The translations under genes were made by a program, and so were the position numbers. This document shows positions 34,401 through 48,049 of a stretch of 64,000 bases of DNA, in pieces. A model generated the notes under the pieces. It saw only the letters and a program-made list of their open reading frames with translations. It was not told the origin of the DNA and searched no databases. Numbering within the stretch: position 1 is the first letter of the stretch; each line of letters starts with the position of its first letter. This DNA is from Stercorarius parasiticus (Eukaryota > Chordata > Aves > Charadriiformes > Stercorariidae). Location of the stretch: contig VWZL01002563.1 of NCBI GenBank assembly GCA_013396915.1, forward strand, positions 124,001 through 188,000. Direction: 5' to 3'.

Positions 34401-37400
34401 TGCCCCAAAACTATAACAGATCCCAAGTGAAACATTTTTCTTTCCAGAGCTTAGCTAGATGGGGTGAGGCTTACCCCCAGATGCACAGGGGACATGACCT
34501 CCATTTCACTTACAATGGCTGAAAAGGAGGGTGATTTCCCTTGGATGTGAACAGAGTGGCTTCAAATACTTGGGGAATTTTGTAGCAGCTTTGTGGTCTA
34601 GAAGGCTCGCTGAATCAGTCCATGACCGTTCTGGCATAGTTTGTTTCTGGCTCATCTGTACTTTATGTGGGCTGAGAAGTTCATGTACTGCCATGGTGTT
34701 GTGACCTATTTAGGTAAGCTTGGAAATGTGCTCAGTTAGTAGCAGTTTAAGTGATGCTTTGTATCCGTACCAGGAGAAAGGCTAGTAGTCTGTTGCTCAA
34801 GGCTGTTTTGTACTATCCAGTGTACTATCTAGCAATGCAAAGTAGCCAGGGAAACGTAGATTATCCGGGTTAATTACTGCGTAGGATAACTGAAATGGTT
34901 TTGTACTGACCAAACACCTCAGTGAGTTTGACTCTGCATCTTTCGTCAAAGTGTATAAAAATGCCCATTTAAAAAAAGTCATGTTTCTGTGAAATAGATA
35001 AGATGTTTCCTATGCTGTAATGGCTTTAGAAAACTTATCGTTCTAATTTGCTTTTGATCACTGAACCTTGAACATTCCTTTCTTTCACATCAGAGGGTGG
35101 TGATGGTGTGTATAAATGGGGTTTTGGTTCTTTTGACCCCAGTTCTACCCTAGGGGAATGCAAATATTTGTTCTCAATTTTCCTGGGCACATTGATTAAC
35201 AAACAGGCCATTGTAACAAACTGGCAAACTCATGGCTCATTGCCTGAGCTGATAAATTTGGAATGTGACATTGTGTTGAAATATTTAAAACTTCAAAAGG
35301 TTAGTTATACAGTGATGTGAGTAATGAGTGAGATGTTCATAGTGCCCAAGACTATATTAATATAGTGGTAAGAAAGGCCAGCTCTTAAACCTGTATAAAT
35401 CAAAAAAGCACAGAGGATCTGGTTCAGGAAGGTTGCTTATTTTGACTGTTGCTTTGCTTCTGTCCAGTATGGCTTTATAAATATGTGTAAGCCTGTAAAT
35501 CTTGCAATTGTTCAGTTGCCCCCTTTGATGGGGGGCATTTCTGGTAAGAAAAGGAAATAAATCAGGTAGTCATAGTATTTCTTAGCTATGGATAGCTAGC
35601 TTGTATCTTTATGGCAGCCTGTGAAAGTGCTGCCAGACCTCTGAATTTAGCATGTTTCTAATTATTTAATGTACACTGTAGGCTAAGATGGCACATTTCT
35701 ATTTGAAACTATTCTCAAGTGTATAAAAGTCACCTTTTTAGAAACTAAACATGCAGCACGGTATATTCAGAGGGCATTTAAAATACTATTTAACAAACTG
35801 TACACTTTTCTGATATACAAGGATTGATTCTCTGAAGTGTCACATGCCTCTTGCAAGTCCCAGTTAACCTAGAGGAGCTTGGGTGGTTTGCTGGGTCTGT
35901 CCCACTTTCCAGTCTATATTTGAATAATAGGTGTGAAAAGTATAATTCATAGAAGTGAAAAGTTTATGCATGGGGACCAGCAAATAGGACACCTACCAAA
36001 ACAAATACACAAAATTTTGCTACATCTCCATTTTAAGGATTAAGTTTTTCACCTTTTACTGGTTAACATATTTCTGAAGAAAGAAGTGAAAACCGTTCTT
36101 TTTTTATCTGTGTATTTCAAACCAATGTGTGGGTTGCTCAGAGTCCTTACACGAATAACCATTCGCAATGATGATTTCCTTGTATTGCCATGTATGTAAC
36201 ATTCTCTTTCCAATGTAACATTTCTTTGAGTTAGAAGCCTTGCATGAGCAAGCGCATCATAGTGTTCTTAAATGGAGTTAACATGTTTTCAGCTGATCTT
36301 CAGTCTTTCATGTGGCCAGCTGAACATAAACATAATAGAATTTTTTGTATCAAAATTATATTAAATTGGTGTATGTATGTATGTGTACACACATCATATA
36401 CATGTATACACATGTGGATATGCACACACTAATTCAAAATGGTTTTCTTACAAAAACAAATTTTCATATGTGTACATATGATAATATACCTGAGGTAATG
36501 GTTTGGCTGCTGATCATTTTGGTTTGGTTTTTTTTTTTTTTTTGCCAACAGTCAACAGTGGAAGATGTAAGTACCTAAAGTAGATTGTGCAATGTGTTGT
36601 ATGTGTTTGCTAAGTGTTTTGTCTGTGTGTGTTTGTTAAATTTTGTGAATATTTAGCATTATTTTAGTATAAGAGAAAAATGTATAGAATGTTGTTATAA
36701 AGCAGCTGTGAGGATGTGGATTTTTTTACCATGTTTCAGTTAGATGCTGATCTTGGCTTTGTATTTTCAAAGGGCTATTAGGAGGCACTCACCTGCAGCT
36801 AACATTCAGCAATGCAAATGCCATCACAGTGAATTACAACTGGAGATGAAAGCTGGGCTTTAAGAGACACTCTGTAGAATGTATTCTGAAATTTGAGTGT
36901 TTACAGAGATCTAAAACACTGCAGATTGATCCCCACTCCCAGAACCTAGCCTGTGTTTGTAGCTGCTTTGTTTTTCCCAGACTCTGGAAGGTGCTTTGCA
37001 AAGTTATTTCACAGGTGCTAGCTCCTTTCTGAAGCAAGAAATAACCATGCTGCTGGTGGTGTAAGAGGCACTTTGGGAAATAACAAATTCTTTGTAGAAG
37101 AGACCTGTAAAAATTATGGTGGTTTTGAGTGTCTGTGATCCCCTGGTGTATTTCCAACTGTGTTTAGCTCTTGTTGCCTTGCAAATTCTCATTTGATTGA
37201 TTGCCTCCAGCTTACTTAAAGTTCTGTCTGAGTTTCAATTTATATAATGCTTACTTTTTCCTCCCCTAATACTTTGTGTTGCTGCTGTATGTTGTCATGT
37301 AATATCTCAGATGAGCATCTCATCATGAATTATGAAATGTTGGCAACATATGTGAGTAGGATATGGAAGCTGCCCTTGAATGGGTCTTTTCAAACAAACT

Positions 37401-40400
37401 GAAAATGTACGAAATTTAAAGATAAAATCATAATGGGGCCAGACCATTGATTAATGTAAATCTACTTACAATTGCTGACGTAAATGGGACAGTGTTGATT
37501 TACATCAGCTGAGAATGTGGCTGGTGAAATTAAAAGAAAATAAAGAGTTTAGGGGGCTAGTGATGCTGGTCTCTTAATGTAAACACAAACTTTCACCCAA
37601 GACATATTAATTGTTGTTAATATGTAACTCTGCAGTGCCAGGGGGATTAGGCTATTCCAGACACTGCGACACTGTGCTACCTCCTACAAACAAAGTAAGA
37701 GCTGAACCATGTATTCTTTAATTAAATCCTGGATCAGGTCTTCCGCTGGGGTGGTTTGGCATAACTGCATATACTTCAAAGGAACTAGATTGATTTACAG
37801 TGTCCGAGCTTTTGGTCTTTTATTAATGTATACTTCTGTGTACTGAAATTATGTAGCTTGCTTTTCATAAGCATAAATAGTTTAACATTGGTCAGACAGA
37901 AGTTATTCTAAAAAAAAAAAAAGAGAGAACAGCACAGTCAGGTTAATTAGAAGAACAGTGTATAGGGTGGGATTTTTTATTTTTTTTTAAATCACAGTGC
38001 GATGTACATCTAGCCAAAATGTTTTTTAAAAAGGTGGCTTCAGAGCAGGCTAGGGTTGCTTGTGCTGAGTTTTTGCACTGTTGCACTTGGAGAGCCTGAT
38101 ACACTATGCTGTAACCAGAACATACGTTAGGCATCTGTAAGAGTCCTCTCTTGTGCATTGTGTAATGCTATATTATGCTGTATTGTAGTTGCTTGCATGT
38201 CTGCATGCTTGCCAGCTTCAAAATTAAAGGTAATGTGTGCAGCTCATTTGCAGCACCCCTGTGCAGTCACTTCCCTCTTTTTGGTTTTTTAAATTTTCTT
38301 ATAATTTATAGATTTATTTTCTCCTTTTCTGTCATTTTCAGCATCAGTTGCCCTGTGTCCTGGATGAATATAAAGAGTTTATCTTTCTTTTTGTCCCCTG
38401 AAGCAGATCAGGTGTAAAACATGCCTTCAGGAGGCAAGCAGTCACAGAATCACTGGATGGTAGGGGTTGGAAGGGACCTCTGGAGATCATCTAGTCCAAC
38501 TGCCTGCCAGAGCCGGGTCACCTAGAGCAGGTTGCACAGGAATGTGTCCAGGCAGGTTTGGAATGTCTCCAGAGAAGGAGACTCCACCACCTCCTTAGGC
38601 AGCCTGTTCCAGTGCTCTGCCACCCTCAAAAGAAGTTCCTCCTCATGTTTAGATGGAACTTCCTGTGTTCAAGTTTGTGCCTGTTACCTCTTGTCCTGTC
38701 GCTGGGCACCACTGAAAAGAGCCTGGCCCCATCCTCCTGACACCCAGCCTTTAAGTATTTATAAGCATTGAAAAGATCCCCCCTCATATGTCTTTTTTCC
38801 AGACTAAAAAGACCCAAGTCCCTCAGCCTAGTCCTAAAGACGTTAGTTATCCCTTCTTTTCCAGACAAACAGCGATAGCCTAAACATCTGCAGAAGAGCA
38901 TGTGGACCCCAAGACAAGATGCAGTATGCTCACCCCCACTGTTCATGTCGGGTGTGGCAAAAGACTCTGCAGAGTTCTGTGCCACTGTGGTCCAGCGTCT
39001 GTTCAATTCAGTCTGGGCTACTCTGTTCCATGCTCCCAGAAACAGAGGTTATTCTATGCACTGTGCTAAATACTCGTGGCTGTTTTATAGTGTAATAGTC
39101 ACCTTGGTGTTTCCACGCACTGATTTTTGTGGTGTTACATTAGCAAATGTAATATTGCACTAAGGTATTCTTTTCACCTTTCAATATAGGAGGTACATTT
39201 GATTTAAACATGCTTAGCAAAAGAACACGAGATTGTATTTTGTTCTGGTTTAGGTCATGTTTAGGTAGAAAAGACAGATATTAAGTCTCTGCCCATGCTG
39301 ATCCCATCTTACAGTCCCCTGCAGTTTGCTTGTTTAAGAACAGGGCTGACTTATTAGGCCACAGAAGGCTGCCAGAAATATTAATGACTCTTTGAGAGAG
39401 TAACCCGAAAGACAGACTTGCAAGCTGATGCCACAGTATCTATTATTGGCAGAAATACAATCCTTCAAATAATAAATGAGCTCTTAACATCTGTCAGGTT
39501 GCTTGTTTTCTCAGGGGCCTGGTGATTGGGCTGCATGCAATAACATAATGGCCTTCTGAGGAGCCTACATCAAAATTAATGGTTTCATCAGCTTGCAAGA
39601 ACAACTAAATAATTGGGCACATGTGGGACTGTCCTAAAGGGCTCCTTTATGCTTAGTGAATTCTTTCTAGCTTGTTCCAGTAAAATGTGGATCATTGAAA
39701 CCTGAGTGTTGCAGACTGGGTCAGAGAACTTATTTTGCTGGACTGTGTGGAGTGTGTGAGAGCTTGAGCATACGTATCAATAGCATAAGTGAGCACCAGG
39801 AATGGATGAGGAATCAACTTTTAGAAAAAGCAGTATAAAGTTTTACTAGTTATATATTGAATACTTTATAGGAGATTGGCCTGGCAACCTAGCAGCTATA
39901 CAGCAAGGTGTAAGGGCAAAGTTAAGTTGTTCCTGTTTTGGATGCAACCTGTGTTTGAAGCCTAAATATTAGGACCTGTTGCTATGGAAAGAAGTCAGTA
40001 TTGCCTCGGCCTTCAGTAGCATACTCTTTAGAAAGTTACTTTTTTTTTTTTTCTGTACTCTGAAGCTCTCTATTAGACTACTTACTTTGGGCAAATAACT
40101 CTTAATGGCTGATGTTGCAGTTAAAGGTGTGTTTTCTTTTTCTTCCTAGAGACTCAGTAAATTTTCATCTCAAATTTTGGTGACATAAAGGACCAGTTAA
40201 GCTCTGAAAAATGTGCTTTAAATGTTTCTGCAAGAATGGCTGAGCTCCTAAATTATTTGTCAGTCTCCAAAAATTTCTTTGCCTCTCCTAATGAGCAGTG
40301 TGGTAACAACCTCTTACTCTCTTTCTAAGCCTGTAGTAGTAGTGAATCTTCTACCTGATTCAGAACACACTGGAATTAACAGCAAGTCTGTGAATTTCAA

Positions 40401-43400
40401 TTACCTTAGGTATTAAGGGATAGTTTATGTACAGTCTACTACAAAATTTCTCATTGTATGAGGCCAAGACAAACATGTATCTATGAAATAGGTCTCTGGG
40501 AGTAAATGCAATGCCTAGTAAACTTCTTGTGTAAAGGGAAGGTCCCCAGCCATTCCAGGAGCCTGCTTCCCAGTCTGGTCCGCATGCATTGCTGGCACAA
40601 TGCGGCAGTAACATCTTTCTCGCCGTCTTTCCTCTTATAGAAGTCTCTGCCCGAAATATCCCTTTGCACTGAGCTTCAGATCACCATGCCTCTGCTGCTG
40701 ATTGTTGCTTCTGTTTAGTCACTTTGCTGCGCGAAGTCTCATTCTGTCTTCCTCTGTCCATGACCAGCATAGGCTTTCATGTCCTCTGAGTCTCTCAGAA
40801 AACAAGATTGGGAGGGCAACACTCCTCACAAGGGCCTTTGAGAAAGGTGACAAGCTGAAGTGAGTTGAATTCAGAATAGATAGATATGCTTCTTTTTTAA
40901 CAGACATTGAGAACAGATTTTGTTCAACAGATTTACTTGTTGCTGTCTTTCACTTGAAGTGATTGTACATCAAGGAATGCCAGTGTTGATTTTGTTTTGT
41001 TGGTTGCTTTTTCCCCTGAGAGATCTATCTTAGCTCCAGAATTTATGTGCTTGGTGTAGAATTTGCTGTGTGAAGTTCTTTGGGTTAGGTGGGAAGTCAG
41101 ATTTGATTATTTTAATAATCATTTTTAACCATTTCGGAATATCTAGTAGCTTGAGCACCTCTCTTGCTTTTTTTCAATAGATACAAGAGAAAAATCTGGA
41201 GAGCAGTCCTGTCAGTACTAAATGAATTTGGGTGAAAATCCAGGCAAAGACTTAAAGCACTGGCGCCCAGATCATTTTCCATAAATTAAATGAGAAGTAT
41301 TGCTTAAGTTTAGCACAGAGTGTGATAAAGCTGCAACACATCACGTCATTAGACTGCTTTACATAGTGAATGGAATATTGCAAGTTTAAATAACTTTGTA
41401 CATCTATTTGAAAGCATGTCTCTGTGTATGACAGTCCTTTATGCTTTTATGGTCTTTTTTTAGAAACGTAGCCAACTTGCTAATGCGTGTACTATGACTT
41501 TTGAATGTTTGTTTGGGTTTGATACCTTATTTTGATTTGCTAACTATGGGGAATTAAAAAAATCTTTCTAATGGTTTTGGAGGTTGGGTTTATTCCTTTT
41601 TTTTTTCTTCTTTTTTTTTAATTTGAAAGTGTGTTTATAAACGCAGTAGGGAATCCTAGTTAGGCAGTATTGAGTAACTTTCAGTTCAGTATAATGGCAT
41701 CAGTGTTGAGCCACCTGATTGATCTCCGTGCAGTGTCTATTCAAAACACCCAGAATAATGCTGGGAGTTAAGTAGCCTACCTTTTATTCTGAGAGCTAAA
41801 GATCTGCAGTTCACTTCACTTATGAGTCACTGCCCTAAAATGAGCACAGCATTCAGCACCCTTTATAAATCACTGATGGATTTGGATGTAAAGACCTGTA
41901 CAAGAGCAAAAGTACTTATTGCATAATAACAAAAAGACCTAGAAATGGCATTTTTTGTTAAAAAGAGAGGATGGTTTAATTGCTTGGGCCATGATTATGA
42001 GCAGTAAAGATTAAGAAAACAAGAACAGCATTTGGGAGCGTTGCTTTGGGTCTCAAGGACCTTACAGTTTGGGTCTCTAGGCTCCTTACAATTCTGACCT
42101 CTCAGTGGAAACCATACATTGTGCTATGATGCACTGTGGTATACTATGCTCTGGTTGTTATTCAATGTGTATGTAAACTTGCAGCAGTAATTATGTATGC
42201 TCTGTAGAAAGTGAAGCTGAAATGGGCTAAAATGCATGTTTTAAAACTAGGAACTTCTTTCTGTGGATACGCTGCCCCCCCTTACTGGTGGTGATCAGGA
42301 CAAACTCTTTCCCGATGTGAAGAATGAGTAGTTTTTAATTCTTTTTGTCCTTGCAGGTCAAGCCAGTTACTCACAGTAGAATCACAGTGTCAGCACGGTT
42401 TCGAAAACCACTCCAGGAGCCCTACACTATTTTGTAAGTAGAATTTTCAGTTAGTGAACTGCCATTTGGGGGCGGGAGGGCTGGTGTCAGATGAGTTTTG
42501 TTTAAAATGCACCTTCGAATTATTTTACTTTGCTTTATTTCAGCTTGATTGCTAATGGAGACCTCATTAGCCCTGTAACACGCCTCCTCATTCCCAGGAA
42601 AACACTGAATCACTGGGATCATGTTCTCGAAATGGTTACAGGAAAAGTTACCCTCAGAAGTGGAGCTGTTCACAGGTATCAGGAAGCTGAATGTTTGCAA
42701 GATACATTTGATATGTGTAGATAGGTTTTTAAAACTCCATAGGTAGATATAACGGATCGTTCCTGCCTCATGGGAAATTCCACTGTAAGAAAATTAAAAT
42801 ACATCAAAGAGCCACAAAATGAGTCCAAGTAACCTTGGGGTTTCATTTCAACTGTTTTTTAAAAAAAGAAAAGTCTCAATTTGTTTCAGCTGTCATTTCT
42901 TGATTAAATATTTAGTTAGCGGACATGTAATACAATAATAATGCAATATATTTAGTATTAATAATTAAGCTACATGTCAATAAAATAAATGAGCCTGGTA
43001 AAGTTGGTGAAGATGTTTGGAATATGCAATAATAGATGTGATCCACATTATCTCTTAATTTTGTTAGTTCTGTAAATTCATTGGGGCAAACAATTTCAAG
43101 GAAAATATTATAGATTCCTTGGTTTTTGAAGACCTGTTCCATGGCTAAGATGTACTTTATACTTAGCCAGCTCAGCCTCCTAATAAGAGCCAAGGCCAAA
43201 GTTGTAGTTGGAGTTTGTCAGTTCCAGTATCTCAGCTGCTGTGAGTTGTTGTGGTGTAGGAATAGGAGGTGACCTTTTGGATAGGTAAGTTTCAGTCCCT
43301 TAAGGTTTTTACAATGTAAAATAAGCTCTCTAAAATAGAATTTGGTAGTTGTTGCAAGTTTTAGAGCAAAATGATCTATGCAGTTTCCATGAGAAACATT

Positions 43401-46400
43401 GCAGTGTAAGTGGGCTGCAAAGGTGTGTACTGGCAAATTACTGACATTCCAGTGTTGCCCCATGCAGAGCACGTTACAGAAATATGTTCCTCAGACGGGA
43501 AAGGGCCTTTTGTGGAAAATCATTCTTCACAGCTTATGCAATGTCTCAGACTAAGCTTGCAAAATCTTTCTCTAATCAGTGAAGATAAAATAGTCTTTCA
43601 GTTCTTCTGATTGCTTTCCCAGATCAGATTCAGAAGATAAAAGATTAAGGTAAATCTGTTGAATATAGCTCTCATCTAATTTTTCCTCTCAGCCTTGTAT
43701 TTCTTCGCTCCTATTATCTGGCTACTTAGAAATTCTACTTGCAGTAAAGTAAACCTACACACTCGTTGCAGCTTTCTGGATATGATTCTCGGCTAGTATA
43801 ACTCGTAAGTGAGCAAAGTAACAGCTGTTTACAACATACCAATTCTTTCTGATCTCAGGTTGTTTAGTGATTTAAATACCTTTCACATTTTATTCTTGTT
43901 ACTTGGTGTCATTCCTTGGTGAAACTGAATGATGCTTCCATGTATGAAAGCATAAATCATTCTGTACATAGCTAGGATTGCTTTTGAGAAGTTCCTTCCA
44001 GTGCTCAGTTTTAATCCCATGAAAAAAAGGACAATGTACATGACATTTTGAATTATTTAATGTTTTCCTTTTTCTGGTTTTCTATTAACCCAGTTTTCAT
44101 TTTCTTTTCCTTAAAATGCTAGGAATACATATTAAATCCGTTGGTAAAGTGATCGTTGTTCTTTAATAAGTTACACATTAATTGCTGAGGTTTACTGAAA
44201 GTATGTTAGCATTAGGGGAGGTCCTATAAGACCACTGATGCTGGGAAGATATAATTTCTCATTAAAGAAGGCTAGTGGAATTACAAGAACCTGCATTATA
44301 TATATGGCAGTTTTTCTTTTCCATGTTATTAAAAGACTTACAAAACTGCCAAGTCTTAAGCAGTTTCACATGTGGCTTTTTGAAAAACAGTTATTGATCA
44401 TCCCCATCAGAATAGGAATTCAGTAAGAAATATAAGAGAGGAGACAATGAGAAAGAAGCTTTTCTGCTTGCCAGATTGTACATGAAGATGGGGTACAGTA
44501 ACCTGATGGGCATGTACCTGGTGTATCAGCAACTGGGAATTTAGAGATGTTGGTCCCACAAGTTGTGTCTTTGCTGTCTCCTTTGTCAACCCGTGTACTT
44601 GGATTCAGGCTTGGATTCAGGAGGGGAGTCCACTGACATTCCACAGGACAAGCCCTAGGTCATCCCCCAGTGACCAGAAGAAGAGACCACAAGGACACCT
44701 TTATTGCATAATACTAGCCAGAGAGAACTCAGCAGGTCTTTGAATGGTTGTGGCCAGGTGGGTGGGTAGAAGGCTTCAGAAGTAAGTGTCACAAAAGTTG
44801 TGTGGTGCTTCTTAAGTCAATAGTTATTTATTTGCTTTAAGTTCAAATTTTTTTAAATGAATTATTAATTTCACTTTTCATCTTCAGTGACTGATTATGT
44901 TTGATTCAGTTATTACAGTTATTATTTTCAAGGAGAAAAATACAACTAGAGACTGCCAGATATTTTTCTGTAACATGTTTGGGTGCTGTATTAAGCAAAC
45001 AACTTTTGTGCATTACGTATAATATTAAAACACAAGCAAAGTGAAAATTGGGAACAAAAACCCGCAGTCATGTTTGTACGTACTTTTATATACCTGCAGC
45101 ACCATACAAATATATAAACAGTTCTTAAACTGTGGTACACTGATTTGCTGTTTTTTCCCCTCAAGTTCCACAAAGCAAAATGTAATCTAGCAAAACACAG
45201 TGAGATTAATTCAGAAATAGGCTTCTTGCTGATTTTTAGATTGCTTGTTTTATTATCATTGTTTGTGTGTAACTGATGTCATCTTTGTGGTAGCAAAATG
45301 TAAATTGCTCTTTGAATTTCACATTTCTACAGGCTGTGAAATTTCACATTTCTACCATGCCTGTGAAATGTTTGCACTAAGAAGTAAATATGAGTAGTAA
45401 AGAGAGGGTGCTTCAGAGTTAGCATACCTCTTTGCAAGGAAGCAGCAATGTGATCAAAATTTTAAAAAGCTACAATTTCATCTTTGAGAATGGTCAGTCT
45501 TTGCACTTAGAAAACCAAGGTGCTTCTATATGGCAGGAGGCACCTAGAAAATCAAGGGGAATATAAGAAAGACATGGACACACTGGAGCAAGCACAGCAA
45601 AAGGCCATGAAGATGAAGAGCCTGAAGATACTTGTCATGTGGGGAGGGCTGGGAGAGCTGGAACTCTGCAGCCCGGGGAAGAGAAACTCAGGGGATCTTG
45701 TTAATGTGTATAAGTACCTGGTGGGAAGGAGTGAAGAAGTTTGAGCCAGACTTTTCTCAGTGATGTCCAGTGATAGGACAAGAGGCAATGGGCAGAAACT
45801 GAAATACAAGGAAATTCCACTTGAACAGAAAGAAAAAGAAAATTTACTGTAAGGATCATCAAGCACTGGAACAAGTTGCCCAGAGAGGCTGTGGAGTCTC
45901 CATCCTTGCAGTTATTCAAAACATAGCTGGACACAGCCCCAAGCAACCTACTGTTGTTGCTTTTGATCTGCACGGGGTGGTTGGACTAGGTGGTCTCCAA
46001 AGATTATGTCCAACCTCAGCTATTCTGGGATTCCTGCTTCTATATGCTGCATCTTTTTTTTTTTTCCTGTGTTTATTCAAGCCTCTGCGTCCATGTGTAT
46101 GAACTTAAGAAGCAACTTTGTGTCTATTGAAATGAAAATTTTTGCACTTTATAAGTCAGGCGTGTTCTCAAGGCAGGCTCTTGATACTCTTCCTAAAAGG
46201 TTCATTGTATAGCTGTATGATCAATTTATATCTCCTTGCGTTGTGTTGAAATTTATGAATAACACATATAGTAGCTCCTGTAGAAGGCTTCTAGAGAGGC
46301 AATTAAGATGGCCATTCAACATTCCTGCATTTAAGACTTAAATGCAAAACTGTTAATGTTGACTTTTTAATTAAATATAAATATTGATGAGTTTTGGAAT

Positions 46401-48018
46401 ATGCTTAATGGGAAAGAGATTATTTATTATTGAATGTTTCCTCCTCCTTCATTGTTTTGACAATCCTTAAATAAAATCAGAAACTCGACAATGAAATAAT
46501 TGGGATAGCATAGAAATAATTTGTTGACTGCCCCTGCACCCTCCGCTGCCCCCAGTCCCTGTTGCATTTCTTCCTTCTTGGTAAAGTGTACAAACAGAAG
46601 TTATTGTGGTAAAAATCTACCTGGTATAATAGACATATTAATTAAGCCTAAGATACACAGCTTCTTGTTATAATGCATTACAGTATTTTCTGCTACTTCC
46701 AGCCTTACCCCATCAAGTACAGCCATGTTCCAACCATCTGATCTATACAATCTAACAATATAAGTGCAATATGATCAACTTGGTCTGCATTAGGTGGACA
46801 GGTTCTGGGTTTTCAGTTGTGGGGCCCTGAATGCCCTGTTTTTCCCAGGTTACTGCATAGTGTCAAGAGCACAAGTGGGAGGCGGAACTTGGTATGAGAG
46901 GGGTCAGGAACTGAGGGAATAGTTCCCTTCAAAAGCATCAGGGGAAAGGCATTAAAGACCTTCTAAGTACAAACTAATTTATTTCATTTTAGAAATTATG
47001 AGAGTATTTCATCTGTCATAGTGCTTTGTACTTTGTTAGTTTTATATAAACTGTGATTTAGGTCATTATTTTGCTCTGTCTTTCCTTGTCTTTTGTTTTT
47101 TATGTAGCAACTGATCACTGTATGGCATGCACTGTACTTTATTGGGTTTCATATATGGAAATTCAACATGATTTAGTAGGTATAGATTAACATAGCTTTC
47201 AACATTTAATACGCTTAACTGAATGTTAAGGTTTATAATATTAAACATTTTCATATTTTTCAGACTTTACACATTAGATGGAAAACTTGTTCAGAATGGG
47301 TCAGACTTGGAGAATGGGCAAATTTATGTTGCAGTGGGTAGAGAAAAGTTTAAGAAGTTGCCATATGGTGATCTGCTGTTTAGCAAATCTGCAACGAGAA
47401 GGCCTCAGGGGTAAGTTCTTCTATAGGTGTGTGATATACTTCTCATGGGCGTGTGTGTGATAATTTATTTACAAAGTACCACCAGTAAAGTACAAAATCA
47501 TCATTCCAAGAATGAGGAATGGATGGGTTAGTATGGATGCCATACTTTATTGACAACATCTGAGAAAGCTGAGATAACAAAAACAAAAGAGAAAACGGAA
47601 ATTCAGCAGACTGTTTCACCTCATAAACATGCCATTGATCATGTATCACAAAATTGCTGTCAGAAACTTGACTTAATTTGTTTTTTTTTTTTCTGGGATA
47701 CAAATGTGTACAACTGAATGAGATAAGGTGCAGCCACACCAGTCTTGATCTGCTCTTGCTTGATAATGTTTTGTGGAATATGTAGTCCCTTAAGAATGCT
47801 TTATGTTTGGGTCTATTTTTTATAGGCTTGAATTATCACATAATAGAGCCCTCAACTGGGTGTCCATAAGGAGAAACTTGGGCTTCTTGTATCTTTGGAA
47901 AACATAAAAGTTTAATTTCATTGAAATAAACTGAAAGAAATGGAAATTTGTACCACAAATTGGTGTAATTTAGAGAATTTTCCCCATATTCTGCATATAA
48001 ACTGAGGTGTAATTTTTT

Positions 48019-48049
<31 letters not shown>

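Larger units (their letters stand above)
24548..42356 (+). other. DCDC2 intron 2
   Basis: A 17.8-kb intron, the largest complete one here. It holds a pyrimidine tract (26519-26585), a candidate microexon (36552-36566), a TG/TA microsatellite zone (36364-36430) and a CR1 fragment (38443-38885). In human the READ1 regulatory repeat lies in intron 2 of the same gene. No other gene was recognised. Confidence 0.85.
42676..47263 (+). other. DCDC2 intron 4
   Basis: A 4.6-kb intron with a CR1 fragment (45545-46040) and a 25-bp-period duplication (45315-45355). Nothing else was recognised. Confidence 0.85.

Noticed and set aside
38532..39006. Open frames around the 38.4-38.9 kb CR1
   Set aside because: They are repeat-derived frames in a truncated antisense CR1, with no intact domain.
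43280..43300. GTAAGT donor-like site in DCDC2 intron 4 (and another near 26793 in intron 2)
   Set aside because: Good donor consensus, but no convincing acceptor and conserved frame upstream, unlike the site at 36552-36566.
45520..46212. Open frames over the 45.5-46.0 kb repeat
   Set aside because: They lie in the CR1 3' region with no reverse transcriptase motifs, so this is not an active LINE or a gene.
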